DNA of 64,000 nucleotides from Parasedimentitalea marina. Lineage in GTDB: Bacteria > Pseudomonadota > Alphaproteobacteria > Rhodobacterales > Rhodobacteraceae. The notes beneath the pieces are model-generated. The model had not been told where the DNA came from and made no database searches. It was given only the letters and a program-made list of their open reading frames with translations. The translations under genes were made by a program, and so were the position numbers. Below are positions 55,558 to 64,000 of this stretch, piece after piece; position 1 is the stretch's first letter; every line of letters begins with the position of its first letter. The stretch is taken from NCBI RefSeq assembly GCF_004006175.1, contig NZ_CP033219.1:2790001-2854000 (forward strand). The letters run 5' to 3'.

Positions 55558-55743
55558 ATGCTAGACGGAATTTACGACGAAGAGGTCGCTTTGCGGCGCA
55601 GGCTGTTGTTCAGGCTATTGCGCAGGTTCAATTTCGATAAACCGCTTTATAAATCCGAGGCGATTTCGGATCCGGTGCCGCGCGCCCTGATTACATCAGA
55701 CTATCTGCGGTTTGACCACGGGCAGCCGGTTGCCAAGGCCTAG
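55558..55743 (+). CDS. Possible 61-residue hypothetical protein
   Basis: Reads MLDGIYDEEVALRRRLLFRLLRRFNFDKP, then a short neutral tail; basic and helical, no domain. The ATG at 55558 has GGGG 12 bases upstream and an AT-rich region before that (55440-55500), and there is an in-frame ATG at 55507. Size and lack of family resemblance keep confidence low, but it fills the gap without overlap and may be real. Confidence 0.4.
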   Translation: MLDGIYDEEVALRRRLLFRLLRRFNFDKPLYKSEAISDPVPRALITSDYLRFDHGQPVAKA

Positions 55744-55782
55744 CCCGCATTAAAGACCCAAGGACACCAGATACAAACCAAA

Positions 55783-55809
55783 AAAGGCCCGCCGATCAGG
55801 CAGGCCTTT
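55783..55809 (-). terminator. Rho-independent terminator of yebC
   Basis: AAAGGCC C GCC / GGC A GGCCTTT pair with one mismatch around GATCA; on the minus strand TTTTTT follows. It lies 21 bases past the yebC stop. Confidence 0.85.
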
Positions 55810-55830
55810 GACTGTTTGATACGCAGGCTT

Positions 55831-56571
55831 TTACAGCTGCTCCATCACCTCGTCCGAGGCCTCAAAGTTGGTGGTGACGCGTTGAATGTCGTCGTCATCT
55901 TCCAGCGCATCCACCAGCTTCATCAGCTTTTGCATGGCGATCAGGTCCATTTCAGTGGTTGTGGTGGGTTTCCAAACCAATTTGGTGCTGTCGGATTCGC
56001 CCAAAGCCGTTTCCAGCGCGTTGGACACATCATTCAGATCAGTGTCTTCGCAATAGATCGTGTGACCCTCGTCCGAGCTTTCGACATCTTCAGCGCCAGC
56101 TTCGATCGCCGCTTCAAAGACAGAATCAGCATCGCCCACAGAGGCGCCGTAGGTGACCTCGCCCTTGCGGTCGAACATGAACCCAACCGAGCCGGTTTCG
56201 CCCAGGTTGCCACCATTCTTGGAAAAGGTAGAGCGCACAGTAGAGGCGGTGCGGTTGCGGTTGTCTGTCATTGCCTCGACGATGATGGCAACGCCGTTGG
56301 GGCCATAGCCCTCATAGCGGATTTCTTCGTATTCGTCGCCTTCACCCGCAACCGATTTCTTGATCGCGCGGTCAATCACATCCTTGGGCAAAGACTGGCT
56401 TTTGCCCTCTTTGATTGCCATCCGCAGACGCGGGTTCTTTTCTGGATCCGGATCGCCCATTTTGGCGGCGACGGTGATTTCCTTGGACAGTTTCGAGAAC
56501 AGTTTCGAGCGTGCAGCGTCCTGACGACCTTTACGGTGCTGGATGTTTGCCCATTTTGAGTGGCCTGCCAT
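55831..56571 (-). CDS. yebC: YebC/PmpR (TACO1) family protein
   Basis: 246 residues. The family start [59 protein letters not shown] text and [23 protein letters not shown] are exact hallmarks. Members are described as DNA-binding transcriptional regulators and, more recently, as translation factors for proline-rich stretches; both are reported. Length is standard. Terminator behind it. Confidence 0.96.
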   Translation of the reverse strand: MAGHSKWANIQHRKGRQDAARSKLFSKLSKEITVAAKMGDPDPEKNPRLRMAIKEGKSQSLPKDVIDRAIKKSVAGEGDEYEEIRYEGYGPNGVAIIVEAMTDNRNRTASTVRSTFSKNGGNLGETGSVGFMFDRKGEVTYGASVGDADSVFEAAIEAGAEDVESSDEGHTIYCEDTDLNDVSNALETALGESDSTKLVWKPTTTTEMDLIAMQKLMKLVDALEDDDDIQRVTTNFEASDEVMEQL

Positions 56572-56690
56572 GGTCCATCCCTATGCTGATTGACGTTTGG
56601 CGCACATATAGCCCCGTCTGGTGGCAGCTTTCAAGCGCTGGCCGTGCGATCCGTGCTTGTTCCGGCCCCGCCAGCCACTAAAGTGCCCCC

Positions 56691-58463
56691 ATGACATTAG
56701 ATCAAATCATATTATTCTCGCTGTTTGCCGCCGTCTTTACCCTGCTGGTTTGGGGGCGGTATCGCTATGACCTTGTTGCCTTTGCCGCGCTGATGGCGGG
56801 CGTGGTGCTGGGTGTGGTGCCCACCAAAGATGCCTTTACCGGTTTTGGCCACCCGGCAACGCTGGTGGTGGCGCTGGTGCTGATCGTCTCGGCCGGGTTG
56901 GTGCGCTCTGGGGCGGTGTTCCTGATCACCCGCACGCTGGTGGACGCCTCGCGGGGGCTTGGCAGCCATATCGCGCTAATGGGTGGGATTGGCGCGGTGC
57001 TGTCGGCGTTTATGAACAACGTGGCGGCGCTGGCCCTGCTGATGCCAGTGGATATACAGACCGCGCGCAAGGCCGGGCGCGCGCCGGGGCTTAGCCTGAT
57101 GCCGCTGAGTTTTGCCACCATTCTGGGCGGCATGGTGACGCTGATTGGCACCCCGCCCAACATCATCATCGCCGCAATCCGGGCCGAAAACTTTGGCGAG
57201 CCGTTTCACATGTTCGACTTTGCCCCGGTGGGCGGGGTCGCAGCCATAACCGGACTGGCGTTTGTGGCGCTGATCGGCTGGCGGTTTATCCCGACCCGCG
57301 ACGACGCCGGATCATCGGAAACGCAACTGGCGCAGTATATTGCCGAGCTGACCGTACCCGAAGGCTCGCCTCATATTGGCAAGCGGTTGGGACAACTAGA
57401 CGCTGAGGCTGAAAAGGCGGATGTGGCTATTCTGGGTCTGATCCGCGACGGTAAGCGACGCTATGGCCGCGCCGCCGGGTCGCTGTTGCGCGCCGGGGAT
57501 GCGGTACTGCTCGAGGCGACCCCCGAGGCGCTGGACGAGTTCCGCACCACCCTGTCGCTGGATTTTTCGGATCAGGCGCGACAGGAAAAACTGACGGCCG
57601 AGGGCGAAGGACTTGAGGTCATCGAGGTCGTGGTGCCTGAAACCGCCCGTATTGCCGGTCGGTCCGCACAGTCCATGGGGCTGGCCTGGCGTCAAAGCAC
57701 TGTGTTGATGGGCCTGTCACGGCAGGGTCGCCAACTGACCAAGCACATCCGCCAGACCGAGATCGAGCCCGGCGATATCCTGTTGCTGCTGTGTCCGCGC
57801 GATCGTGCCGCAGATGTAACCGCCTGGCTGGGATGCCTGCCACTGGCCACCCGAGGCCTGGCGGTGACCGCCAATGACAAGACATGGTTGGCTATTGCCA
57901 TGTTTGGCGCTGCGGTTCTGGCCGCCTCGGTTGGGTTGCTGTATCTGCCGGTGGCATTGGGGCTGGTGGTGGTGGGCTATGTGCTGACCAAGATCCTGCC
58001 GGTGGCCGAGATCTATGACCATATTGAATGGCCCGTGGTGGTGCTGCTGGGATCGATGATCCCGCTGGGCTCGGCACTGGAAAGCTCGGGTGGGACGGCA
58101 CTGATTGCCGATGCCCTGATCAGTTTGACGCAGGGGTTACCGGCCTGGGCCATCTTGACCGTGCTGATGGTGGTGACGATGACGCTGTCGGATGTGTTGA
58201 ACAACACCGCCACCACAATTGTCGCCGCACCGGTGGGCATCCAAATGGCCAATACACTGCAGGTTTCGGCAGATCCGTTTTTGATGGCCGTGGCCGTCGC
58301 CGCCTCGGCTGCGTTCCTGACCCCGATTGGCCACAAGAACAACACGCTGATCCTGGGGCCCGGCGGCTATCAGTTTGGCGACTACTGGCGCATTGGCCTG
58401 CCGCTGGAGGTTCTGATCGTGGCAACTTCGATCCCGGCGATACTGGTGTTCTGGCCGATGTAA
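56691..58463 (+). CDS. SLC13-family permease with two TrkA_C domains, paralogue 1
   Basis: 590 residues. N-terminal membrane domain (about five to six helices) with GFGHPATLVVALVLIVSAGLVRSG and ATILGGMVTLIGTPPNIIIAA (SLC13/DASS-type ion transporter signature), then two RCK_C/TrkA_C regulatory domains (about residues 210-290 and 300-375, with GRAAGSLLRAGDAVLLEATPEAL and IEPGDILLLLCPRDRA), then a second membrane half. Relatives transport sulfate, dicarboxylates or arsenite-like anions; substrate unknown. Similar in layout to the gene at 62051. Confidence 0.9.
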   Translation: MTLDQIILFSLFAAVFTLLVWGRYRYDLVAFAALMAGVVLGVVPTKDAFTGFGHPATLVVALVLIVSAGLVRSGAVFLITRTLVDASRGLGSHIALMGGIGAVLSAFMNNVAALALLMPVDIQTARKAGRAPGLSLMPLSFATILGGMVTLIGTPPNIIIAAIRAENFGEPFHMFDFAPVGGVAAITGLAFVALIGWRFIPTRDDAGSSETQLAQYIAELTVPEGSPHIGKRLGQLDAEAEKADVAILGLIRDGKRRYGRAAGSLLRAGDAVLLEATPEALDEFRTTLSLDFSDQARQEKLTAEGEGLEVIEVVVPETARIAGRSAQSMGLAWRQSTVLMGLSRQGRQLTKHIRQTEIEPGDILLLLCPRDRAADVTAWLGCLPLATRGLAVTANDKTWLAIAMFGAAVLAASVGLLYLPVALGLVVVGYVLTKILPVAEIYDHIEWPVVVLLGSMIPLGSALESSGGTALIADALISLTQGLPAWAILTVLMVVTMTLSDVLNNTATTIVAAPVGIQMANTLQVSADPFLMAVAVAASAAFLTPIGHKNNTLILGPGGYQFGDYWRIGLPLEVLIVATSIPAILVFWPM

Positions 58464-58572
58464 CTGCCGCAGCGTCCGCTCTGGCTAACCTCACGGCAAT
58501 CAAAGCGTATTGCGCTTGGCACAGGCGATGACGCGCCGCTAATCTGCCTGGAACCACCTGGGGAGGCGCGTT

Positions 58573-59454
58573 TTGGACAGTTTGATCACAATTTTTCTAC
58601 CACTATCACTGGCGATCATCATGCTCTCGTTGGGCATCGGCCTGGAGATGTCCGATTTCTATCGCATCGCCCGCCGCCCCCTGGCCTTTACCATTGGTGC
58701 GATCAGTCAGGTTCTTCTCCTGCCTCTGATTGCCTTTGCCGTGTTGGCCCTGTTTGATCTGCCGCCAGAATTTGCAGTCGGGGTGATGTTGCTGTCGTTC
58801 TGTCCCGGCGGGGTGACCAGCAATATTCTGGCCAAACTCTCGGGTGGTGATGTTGCCCTGTCAGTGTCTCTGACCGCGGTGATCAGCCTGCTCAGCATTC
58901 TGACGGTGCCGTTTTTTGCGGCCTGGTCGGTCACCCATTTCATGGGATCCAGCGCCCCTGAGGTCAGTATCACAGGACTGGCCATTGCCCTGTTCGTGAT
59001 CGGCACCCTGCCAGTTCTTGCCGGTGTTGCCATCCGCCACCATGCGCGCGGATTTGCCTTGCGCATTGAGCAGGGATTGTCGCGGGTCTCAGTTGGACTG
59101 CTGGTCCTGATCGTCACTGTGGTCCTGTCTGCAAACTGGTCAACCTTCGTTGAAAATGTCGCCATCATGGGCCTGACTTTGATCACGTTGAACCTGCTGC
59201 TGCTACTTGTCGGATACGCTTTGGGTCGTGCCGCGCGGTTAAGCGGACCTGAAGTGCGGACAATATCAATCGAAACCGGCATTCAAAACTCAACGCTTGG
59301 CATCACACTGGCCGGGCTTATCACCGGAGTCACAGAGGGCTTTAGCGCCATGGCACTGCCCTCGGCGGTCTATGCGATCACCATGTATCTGGTCGCCCTG
59401 CCCTTTGTGCTTTGGTTCCGCAGTCAAAAATCAGGAAGCTCCTATCATGGTTGA
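58573..59454 (+). CDS. Bile acid:sodium symporter (BASS) family transporter (TTG start)
   Basis: 293 residues with about nine to ten membrane segments. BASS features: FLPLSLAIIMLSLGIGLEMSDFYRIARRPLAF at the N-terminus, LSFCPGGVTSNILAKLSGGDVALSVSLTAVISLLSI, and the C-terminal SIETGIQNSTLGITLAGLI. Members import 2-oxo acids, pantoate-type acids or sterol acids with Na+. The TTG at 58573 has GGAGG 7 bases upstream. Its stop overlaps the start of the FAD dehydrogenase gene (ATGGTTGA), so both are translated together. Confidence 0.9.
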   Translation: MDSLITIFLPLSLAIIMLSLGIGLEMSDFYRIARRPLAFTIGAISQVLLLPLIAFAVLALFDLPPEFAVGVMLLSFCPGGVTSNILAKLSGGDVALSVSLTAVISLLSILTVPFFAAWSVTHFMGSSAPEVSITGLAIALFVIGTLPVLAGVAIRHHARGFALRIEQGLSRVSVGLLVLIVTVVLSANWSTFVENVAIMGLTLITLNLLLLLVGYALGRAARLSGPEVRTISIETGIQNSTLGITLAGLITGVTEGFSAMALPSAVYAITMYLVALPFVLWFRSQKSGSSYHG

Positions 59455-61105
59455 AACCGCAGATGCGATTGTTGTAGGGGGTGGGTTGGCCGGATTGGCC
59501 GCTGCCGCCGAATTGGCCGACCGTGGCAAGAAAGTCATCCTGTTGGATCAGGAGCCTGCCCATTTTCTGGGTGGTCAGGCCCATTGGAGCCTGGGTGGGC
59601 TGTTCATGGTGGACACCCCCGAGCAACGCCGCATGGGTATTCGCGACAGTCTGGATCTGGCGCTGAATGACTGGATGGGCAGCGCCCAGTTTGACCGCGC
59701 TGATGATCACTGGCCGCGTAAATGGGCTGAATCCTATCTCGACTTTGCAGCGGGTGACATGCGGCCCTGGCTGCACGCGATGGGCTTTCGCTGGTTCCCT
59801 GTTGTGGGCTGGGCTGAACGCGGTGGTGGCAAGGCTGAGGGACACGGCAATTCAGTGCCCCGGTTCCACGTCACCTGGGGCACCGGGCCCGGCGTGGTCA
59901 CGCCGTTTGCCAACCGGGTGCGCGCCCATATTGCGGCGGGGCTGATCGATATGCGCAACCGCCATCAGGTCAGCCGCATTCTGACCCAAAACGGCGCCGC
60001 CACCGGAGTTGCGGGCGAGATACTGGCTGATGATAATGCGGTTCAAGGGGCCAAGACCAACCGTCAGGTGATTGCCGATTTTGAGGTGCAGGCGCCCTCG
60101 GTGATTGTTGCCTCGGGCGGGATTGGCGGCAATCTGGAGCTGGTGCGCAAGAATTGGCCACGCGACCGGTTGGGCGAGCCACCCAAGGACATGGTCGCCG
60201 GGGTGCCCTTTCACGTCGACGGCCGAATGATCCCCATCGCCGAAGCGGCAGGGGGACATGTGATCAACGGCGATCGCATGTGGCATTACTGCGAGGGCCT
60301 GCGCAACTGGGACCCAATCTGGCCCAACCACGGCATCCGCATTCTGCCCGGCCCCTCGTCGATGTGGTTTGACGCCAATGGAGACCGCCTGCCCTCCCCC
60401 TGCCTGCCGGGGTTTGACACATTGGCCACCCTGAAAGAGATCCTGAAAACCGGGCATGGCTACAGCTGGTTTGTGCTGTCGCAAAAAATCATCGAAAAAG
60501 AATTTGCCTTGTCCGGGTCTGAACAAAATCCAGATCTGACCTCGGGCAAATGGCTTGAGGTGCTGCGGGCACGGTTCTTGTCGCGTGGACAGGCCCCGGC
60601 ACCCGTCGAGGCCTTCAAGGAACACGGCGCTGACTTTGTCGTCGCCGATGATCTGGGCGCACTGGTCACCGGCATGAACAAGATTGCCGAGGTGCCCCTG
60701 ATTGAGTCGCATCTGCGGCGCCAGATCGTGGCGCGCGACAGTCAGGTCGACAATCCCTATGCAAAGGACGCGCAGATCATCGCCATCAATGCTGCGCGCA
60801 ACTATCGCGGCGACCGGCTTATCCGCACCGCCAAGCCTCACCGGATTCTGGACCCAAAGAACGGCCCGTTGATTGCGGTGCGGCTGAATATCCTGTCCCG
60901 CAAAACACTGGGCGGATTACAGACCAATCTGGACAGTCAGATGCTGGGGCAGGATGGCACCGTGGTTCCGGGCCTGTTTGCGGTGGGCGAAGCCGCAGGT
61001 TTTGGCGGCGGCGGCTACCACGGCTACAACGCGCTAGAGGGGTCCTTTCTGGGCGGATGTATCTTCTCCGGACGCAATGCCGGGCGCTCAAAGGCGATTG
61101 CCTGA
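59447..61105 (+). CDS. FAD-binding dehydrogenase (KstD/fumarate reductase-like)
   Basis: 552 residues. N-terminal FAD site AIVVGGGLAGLAAAAELADRGKKVILLDQE, then a fumarate-reductase-flavoprotein-type body with RWFPVVGWAERGGG, PSVIVASGGIGGN and the closing PGLFAVGEAAGFGGGGYHGYNALEGSFLGGCIFSGRNAG, as in the FAD-binding dehydrogenase family related to 3-ketosteroid 1-dehydrogenases. Substrate unknown; a likely clue is the coupled BASS transporter. ATG at 59447 overlaps the transporter stop by 8 bases. Soluble, no signal peptide. Confidence 0.9.
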   Translation: MVETADAIVVGGGLAGLAAAAELADRGKKVILLDQEPAHFLGGQAHWSLGGLFMVDTPEQRRMGIRDSLDLALNDWMGSAQFDRADDHWPRKWAESYLDFAAGDMRPWLHAMGFRWFPVVGWAERGGGKAEGHGNSVPRFHVTWGTGPGVVTPFANRVRAHIAAGLIDMRNRHQVSRILTQNGAATGVAGEILADDNAVQGAKTNRQVIADFEVQAPSVIVASGGIGGNLELVRKNWPRDRLGEPPKDMVAGVPFHVDGRMIPIAEAAGGHVINGDRMWHYCEGLRNWDPIWPNHGIRILPGPSSMWFDANGDRLPSPCLPGFDTLATLKEILKTGHGYSWFVLSQKIIEKEFALSGSEQNPDLTSGKWLEVLRARFLSRGQAPAPVEAFKEHGADFVVADDLGALVTGMNKIAEVPLIESHLRRQIVARDSQVDNPYAKDAQIIAINAARNYRGDRLIRTAKPHRILDPKNGPLIAVRLNILSRKTLGGLQTNLDSQMLGQDGTVVPGLFAVGEAAGFGGGGYHGYNALEGSFLGGCIFSGRNAGRSKAIA

Positions 61106-61119
61106 ACTCTTAGCGCAGT

Positions 61120-61153
61120 CCCACACCCAACCTTGGACAGGGTCGGGTGTGGG
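61120..61153. terminator. Terminator after the FAD dehydrogenase gene
   Basis: CCCACACCC / GGGTGTGGG pair perfectly over 9 bp with a 16-base loop, 15 bases past the stop. A second hairpin, GGCGGC / GCCGCC, follows at 61166-61183. Both lie between convergent genes. Confidence 0.7.
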
Positions 61154-61187
61154 GCGGGAAACACAGGCGGCCTGAGTGCCGCCCGGA

Positions 61188-61943
61188 TTACTTTTTCAAA
61201 GCCAAACGCATCAAAACAGAGCCATCCTCGGCGATCATCTGCAACATAGGCCCTTGCCGGGCCAACGATTTGACCTTGGGCATCGTCGCCAGAAAATCAC
61301 TTTCCTGAGTATCCAGCTCAGGGGTACAGGCCATCATCGTGCCGGCCAGCCTATCTGGAAAACGCACCTCGGTTCCGGTCAGTTCGGCCTGCCCCATGAA
61401 CCGGTTACAACCACCAGAGGCAGAGAATTGCCCGTCCCTGGCAAAGGCAAAACCGGGGTCGCGACCTTTTTCAACCGGAGTGCCGTTCAGCTCGATCAGC
61501 GTCCATTTGGTGTCGTCCAGTTGCAAATTCACCTGGCTCGACGTGGGTGAGACCATTTTTACGATCATATCTGCCTTGTCCCCTGCGCCCCGGGTCAGAA
61601 CCGGATAAGTCGTATCGGTGACAAACAGCAATTCTCCATCCAGCGTTATCCGCGCCGAGACGGCATAGCTGTTGGTCTCAAGGATCTGACTGTCCAGGAA
61701 GGTGAGAGAATAATCCTGTGGCACCGCCGTCAAATCGTAGTCCTGCGCGGCTATCAGTTTGGACGCAACATCCATCAGTGACACATCGCGCAGCTCGACC
61801 AGCAGCTTGGCCCCCGGCGGCACTGCGATACGCTGCAAGTAGGTCACGCTACCCTCGACCGTGCCTGCCCGCGCCATCGACGCCCCAGCGATTGCAGTGG
61901 CTGCCGTCAAAATAATGGCCATAAAACCCTGTTTGAAACCCAT
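61188..61943 (-). CDS. Secreted YbaY-META two-domain protein
   Basis: 251 residues. A Sec signal peptide (MGFKQGFMAIILTAATAIAGASMARA) is followed by a YbaY-like beta domain (residues about 27-130: VEGSVTYLQRIAVPPGAKLLVELRDVSLMDV) and a META/HslJ domain (residues about 140-245: TKWTLIELNGTPVEKGRDPGFAFARDGQFSASGGCNRFMGQ and MMACTPELDTQESDFLATM). Such envelope proteins are linked to stress resistance and outer-membrane function in relatives. Start 61943 gives the signal peptide. Convergent with the FAD dehydrogenase gene. Confidence 0.88.
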   Translation of the reverse strand: MGFKQGFMAIILTAATAIAGASMARAGTVEGSVTYLQRIAVPPGAKLLVELRDVSLMDVASKLIAAQDYDLTAVPQDYSLTFLDSQILETNSYAVSARITLDGELLFVTDTTYPVLTRGAGDKADMIVKMVSPTSSQVNLQLDDTKWTLIELNGTPVEKGRDPGFAFARDGQFSASGGCNRFMGQAELTGTEVRFPDRLAGTMMACTPELDTQESDFLATMPKVKSLARQGPMLQMIAEDGSVLMRLALKK

Positions 61944-62050
61944 TGTCCCAACCTCATAAAAACTCAATCCAAACCTATATGAGGTCACAAGTCGCGGAAT
62001 TCATCACCCTGTCCTGGCAATCGGCAAGACTACGCCACGTCAGCCGCGTT

Positions 62051-63826
62051 TTACAGCGGCCAAAACAGCGGGATCAGCGCCGAGGCCAGCAACCCAACCG
62101 TCAGGTTCAGCGGAATGCCGACGCGCATGAAATCGGTAAAACGATAGCCGCCAGGTCCATAGACCATCATATTGGTCTGATACGAGATTGGCGTGGCAAA
62201 GGTTGCGCTGGCGGCGACCATCACTGCGATCACCAATGGGCGGGGTTCCACCCCCATCGACAGGGCAAGACCAATCGCCACCGGCGTCAGCACCACAGCC
62301 ACCGCGTGGTTGATCAGCTCGGACAGAACCGAGGTCAGCAGGTAGATGGCCCAAACGATGAAAAACGGTGGCAGATTGCCAATCAATGGGGCCAGCGCAT
62401 CCACGATCAGCTCGATCGCGCCCGATGTTTCAAGTGCCGTCGCCACTGCCAGCATGGCAAAGATCAGCGCCAGAAGGCGGCCGTCAATGAATGAAAAGGC
62501 CTCGTCGCTGTCGATGCAGCGGGTCAGAAACACGGTGGCCATGGCCAAAACGGCCAGTAACAGGATCGGCGCAACACCCAAGGCCGCCAGGGCCACAATG
62601 CCAAAAATCGCAGCCAAAGCGATGGGCGCATGGCTGCGGCGATACGCGCGGGCCGAGGGCTTGGTCACGTCGACCATATCCATATCCGCCGCCAGCCGCT
62701 GGATGTCATCCGAGCCACCTTCAAGCAGCAGGGTATCGCCGACCCGCACCACCAATTCATCCAGCTGCTGGCCGATATTCTGGTTGCGCCGGTGGACGGC
62801 CAAAACATAAACACCATAGCGGCGGCGCAGGCGCATTGCGCCCAGCGATCGGCCAATCATCCGGCAACCCGGTGTGATCAACACTTCGACGGTTGAAGTT
62901 TCCACCGCCGACACCTGATCAACCCGCCGCAGTTCCTTGTTGCTTTGCAGGCTTAGCAGCTCGGTCATCTTGGTGCGCAACACAACCCGGTCGCCGACCC
63001 GAAGCTCGACCCCTTTCAGGTCACGGCGCAAGGAGACATCGCCCCGGATCACATCGATCAGCCGCACACCGGCACGTTTGAACAGTTGCACCCCGGTCAC
63101 TTCGCGCCCTATCAGGTTACTTTCGGGCGGGATCACCGCCTCGGTGAAGAACTTCATCGTGTGTTTGCCGGACAGCATCGTCGCCATGCTCGAGCGATCC
63201 GGCAACAGGCGCGGCGCGATATAGCGCAGGTAGATCGCACCCCAGATGACCAGGAAAATGGCCAGCGGTGTGATCTCAAAAATGGTAAAGGGTTCCAGCC
63301 CATTGGCCCGCGCTACACCATCCACCAGCAGGTTGGTCGAGGTCCCGATCAGCGTCAGTGTCCCCCCCAGGATAGCGGCATAGCTTAGCGGGATCAGCAT
63401 CTTACTGGCGGAAATACCCAGTTTTCGCGACAGCTGCACAAACACCGGGATCATCACGACAACGACCGGAGTGTTGTTCACAAAGGCCGAGGCCACCACG
63501 ACAAAAAGCATCAGCGCACCGATTGCGACGGCAGGCCGTGAATCGGCCTGGGCCTCGGCCAGTTCAGTGAACCATTGCAGCGCGCCCGTGCGCACCAGTG
63601 CGCCCATGACGATGAACATTGCAACGATGGTCCAAGGGGCCGGGTTCGATAATACATGCAGTGCGTCATCGTAGGGCAAGACCCCCAATGCCAGCATTGT
63701 AGCGGCGCCACCTATTGCCACCACTTCAGCCGGGTAGGCCTCGCGCATGAACAGCACAAACATCACCGCGACAACAACCAGGGTCACAATTGCCCCGCCA
63801 GTTTCAGAAAAAGCTAACAAATTCAT
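62051..63826 (-). CDS. SLC13-family permease with TrkA_C domains, paralogue 2
   Basis: 591 residues with the same order as the gene at 56691: an N-terminal membrane part (ALVRTGALQWFTELAEAQ, VNNTPVVVVMIPVFVQLSRKLGISASKMLIPLSYAAILGGTLTLIGTSTNLLVDG), two RCK_C/TrkA_C domains around residues 205-385 (FKRAGVRLIDVIRGD and GRSLGAMRLRRRYGVYVLAVHRRNQNIG), then a second membrane half ending in NPL-like LIPLFWPL. Substrate unknown; cytoplasmic RCK domains point to ligand-controlled transport. It reads towards the META-domain gene. The last 174 bases of the window lie upstream of it. Confidence 0.9.
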   Translation of the reverse strand: MNLLAFSETGGAIVTLVVVAVMFVLFMREAYPAEVVAIGGAATMLALGVLPYDDALHVLSNPAPWTIVAMFIVMGALVRTGALQWFTELAEAQADSRPAVAIGALMLFVVVASAFVNNTPVVVVMIPVFVQLSRKLGISASKMLIPLSYAAILGGTLTLIGTSTNLLVDGVARANGLEPFTIFEITPLAIFLVIWGAIYLRYIAPRLLPDRSSMATMLSGKHTMKFFTEAVIPPESNLIGREVTGVQLFKRAGVRLIDVIRGDVSLRRDLKGVELRVGDRVVLRTKMTELLSLQSNKELRRVDQVSAVETSTVEVLITPGCRMIGRSLGAMRLRRRYGVYVLAVHRRNQNIGQQLDELVVRVGDTLLLEGGSDDIQRLAADMDMVDVTKPSARAYRRSHAPIALAAIFGIVALAALGVAPILLLAVLAMATVFLTRCIDSDEAFSFIDGRLLALIFAMLAVATALETSGAIELIVDALAPLIGNLPPFFIVWAIYLLTSVLSELINHAVAVVLTPVAIGLALSMGVEPRPLVIAVMVAASATFATPISYQTNMMVYGPGGYRFTDFMRVGIPLNLTVGLLASALIPLFWPL

Positions 63827-63906
63827 AGGAATGTCCGTGGCCCTTTTTACTCTATTTGGTCATCGCACGATAGGTTCTCTGGTACTATCGCCGAGTTCGG
63901 CTAGAA

Positions 63907-63938
63907 CGTGTTTCGTGGAAAATACCCCCTGAAACACG
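63907..63938. promoter_or_regulatory. Inverted repeat upstream of the SLC13 gene
   Basis: CGTGTTTC / GAAACACG, perfect 8 bp arms around 16 bases, about 80 bases upstream of the start at 63826. It could be an operator or the terminator of a gene outside the window. Nothing else recognisable lies in 63827-64000. Confidence 0.4.
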
Positions 63939-64000
63939 CATTCCTGTCGACCTGTTGTCCTAAGCAGGCAGTTTCTCTGATAGCCCCAGCAGAGGCAAGC

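Overview
The window reads as a chromosomal segment of a marine alphaproteobacterium of the Rhodobacteraceae/Roseobacter group. This rests on gene content and order (HdaA, short-type ProS next to a LolCD exporter, a PccR-type regulator next to propionyl-CoA carboxylase, an 85-residue SdhE), on about 60% G+C in typical coding lines, and on short dispersed repeats after stop codons that I associate with this group. I see no rRNA, tRNA, CRISPR array, insertion sequence or prophage. Genes are dense on both strands, and many neighbours on the same strand overlap by 4 to 38 bases.

Layout. 1-966: 3' part of thrS. 1190-3769: a four-gene bufferin-type RiPP operon (precursor, MNIO enzyme, partner, DoxX protein), probably for copper handling. 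3833-10194: small housekeeping genes (ArsC/Spx-like protein, cold-shock protein, thyA-folA, glyoxalase I, a MarR regulator, an XRE regulator overlapping sdhE, aspartate aminotransferase). 10466-17108: MATE pump, DUF2461 protein, glutathione transferase, PLP decarboxylase, parE. 17142-19258: an AT-rich orphan gene, a structured tandem repeat, a hypothetical gene and a 521-base gap without a convincing gene. 19259-25440: HExxH lipoprotein, DUF606 protein, lolD-lolC, an AT-rich inserted membrane-protein gene, proS. 25623-29025: AI-2E family permease, hdaA, ppx. 29026-32239: five-gene minus-strand cluster (secreted protein, endonuclease/exonuclease/phosphatase, DjlA-like, GNAT, VOC).

33214-47237 is the propionate/methylmalonyl-CoA block: pccB, small envelope proteins, pccA and methylmalonyl-CoA mutase on the minus strand, with the ScfR-family regulator pccR on the plus strand. 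TTTGCAAA-type sites lie in front of both pccB and pccR. 47300-51728 holds a DUF465 gene and the choline-to-betaine genes betB-betA with betI divergent. 51734-55743 holds an EamA permease, the argO/argP pair and a membrane ClpP-like protein. 55831-63826 holds yebC, two SLC13-TrkA_C permeases, and between them a BASS transporter translationally coupled to an FAD dehydrogenase, then a META-domain protein.

The most unusual features are non-coding. Two hairpins with perfect 13-bp arms of different sequence each enclose a G-quadruplex-type loop at the 3' ends of betB and argO. A 167-bp tandem repeat has a hairpin with a compensatory base-pair change. One repeat family occurs three times, each time in sense orientation right behind a stop codon.
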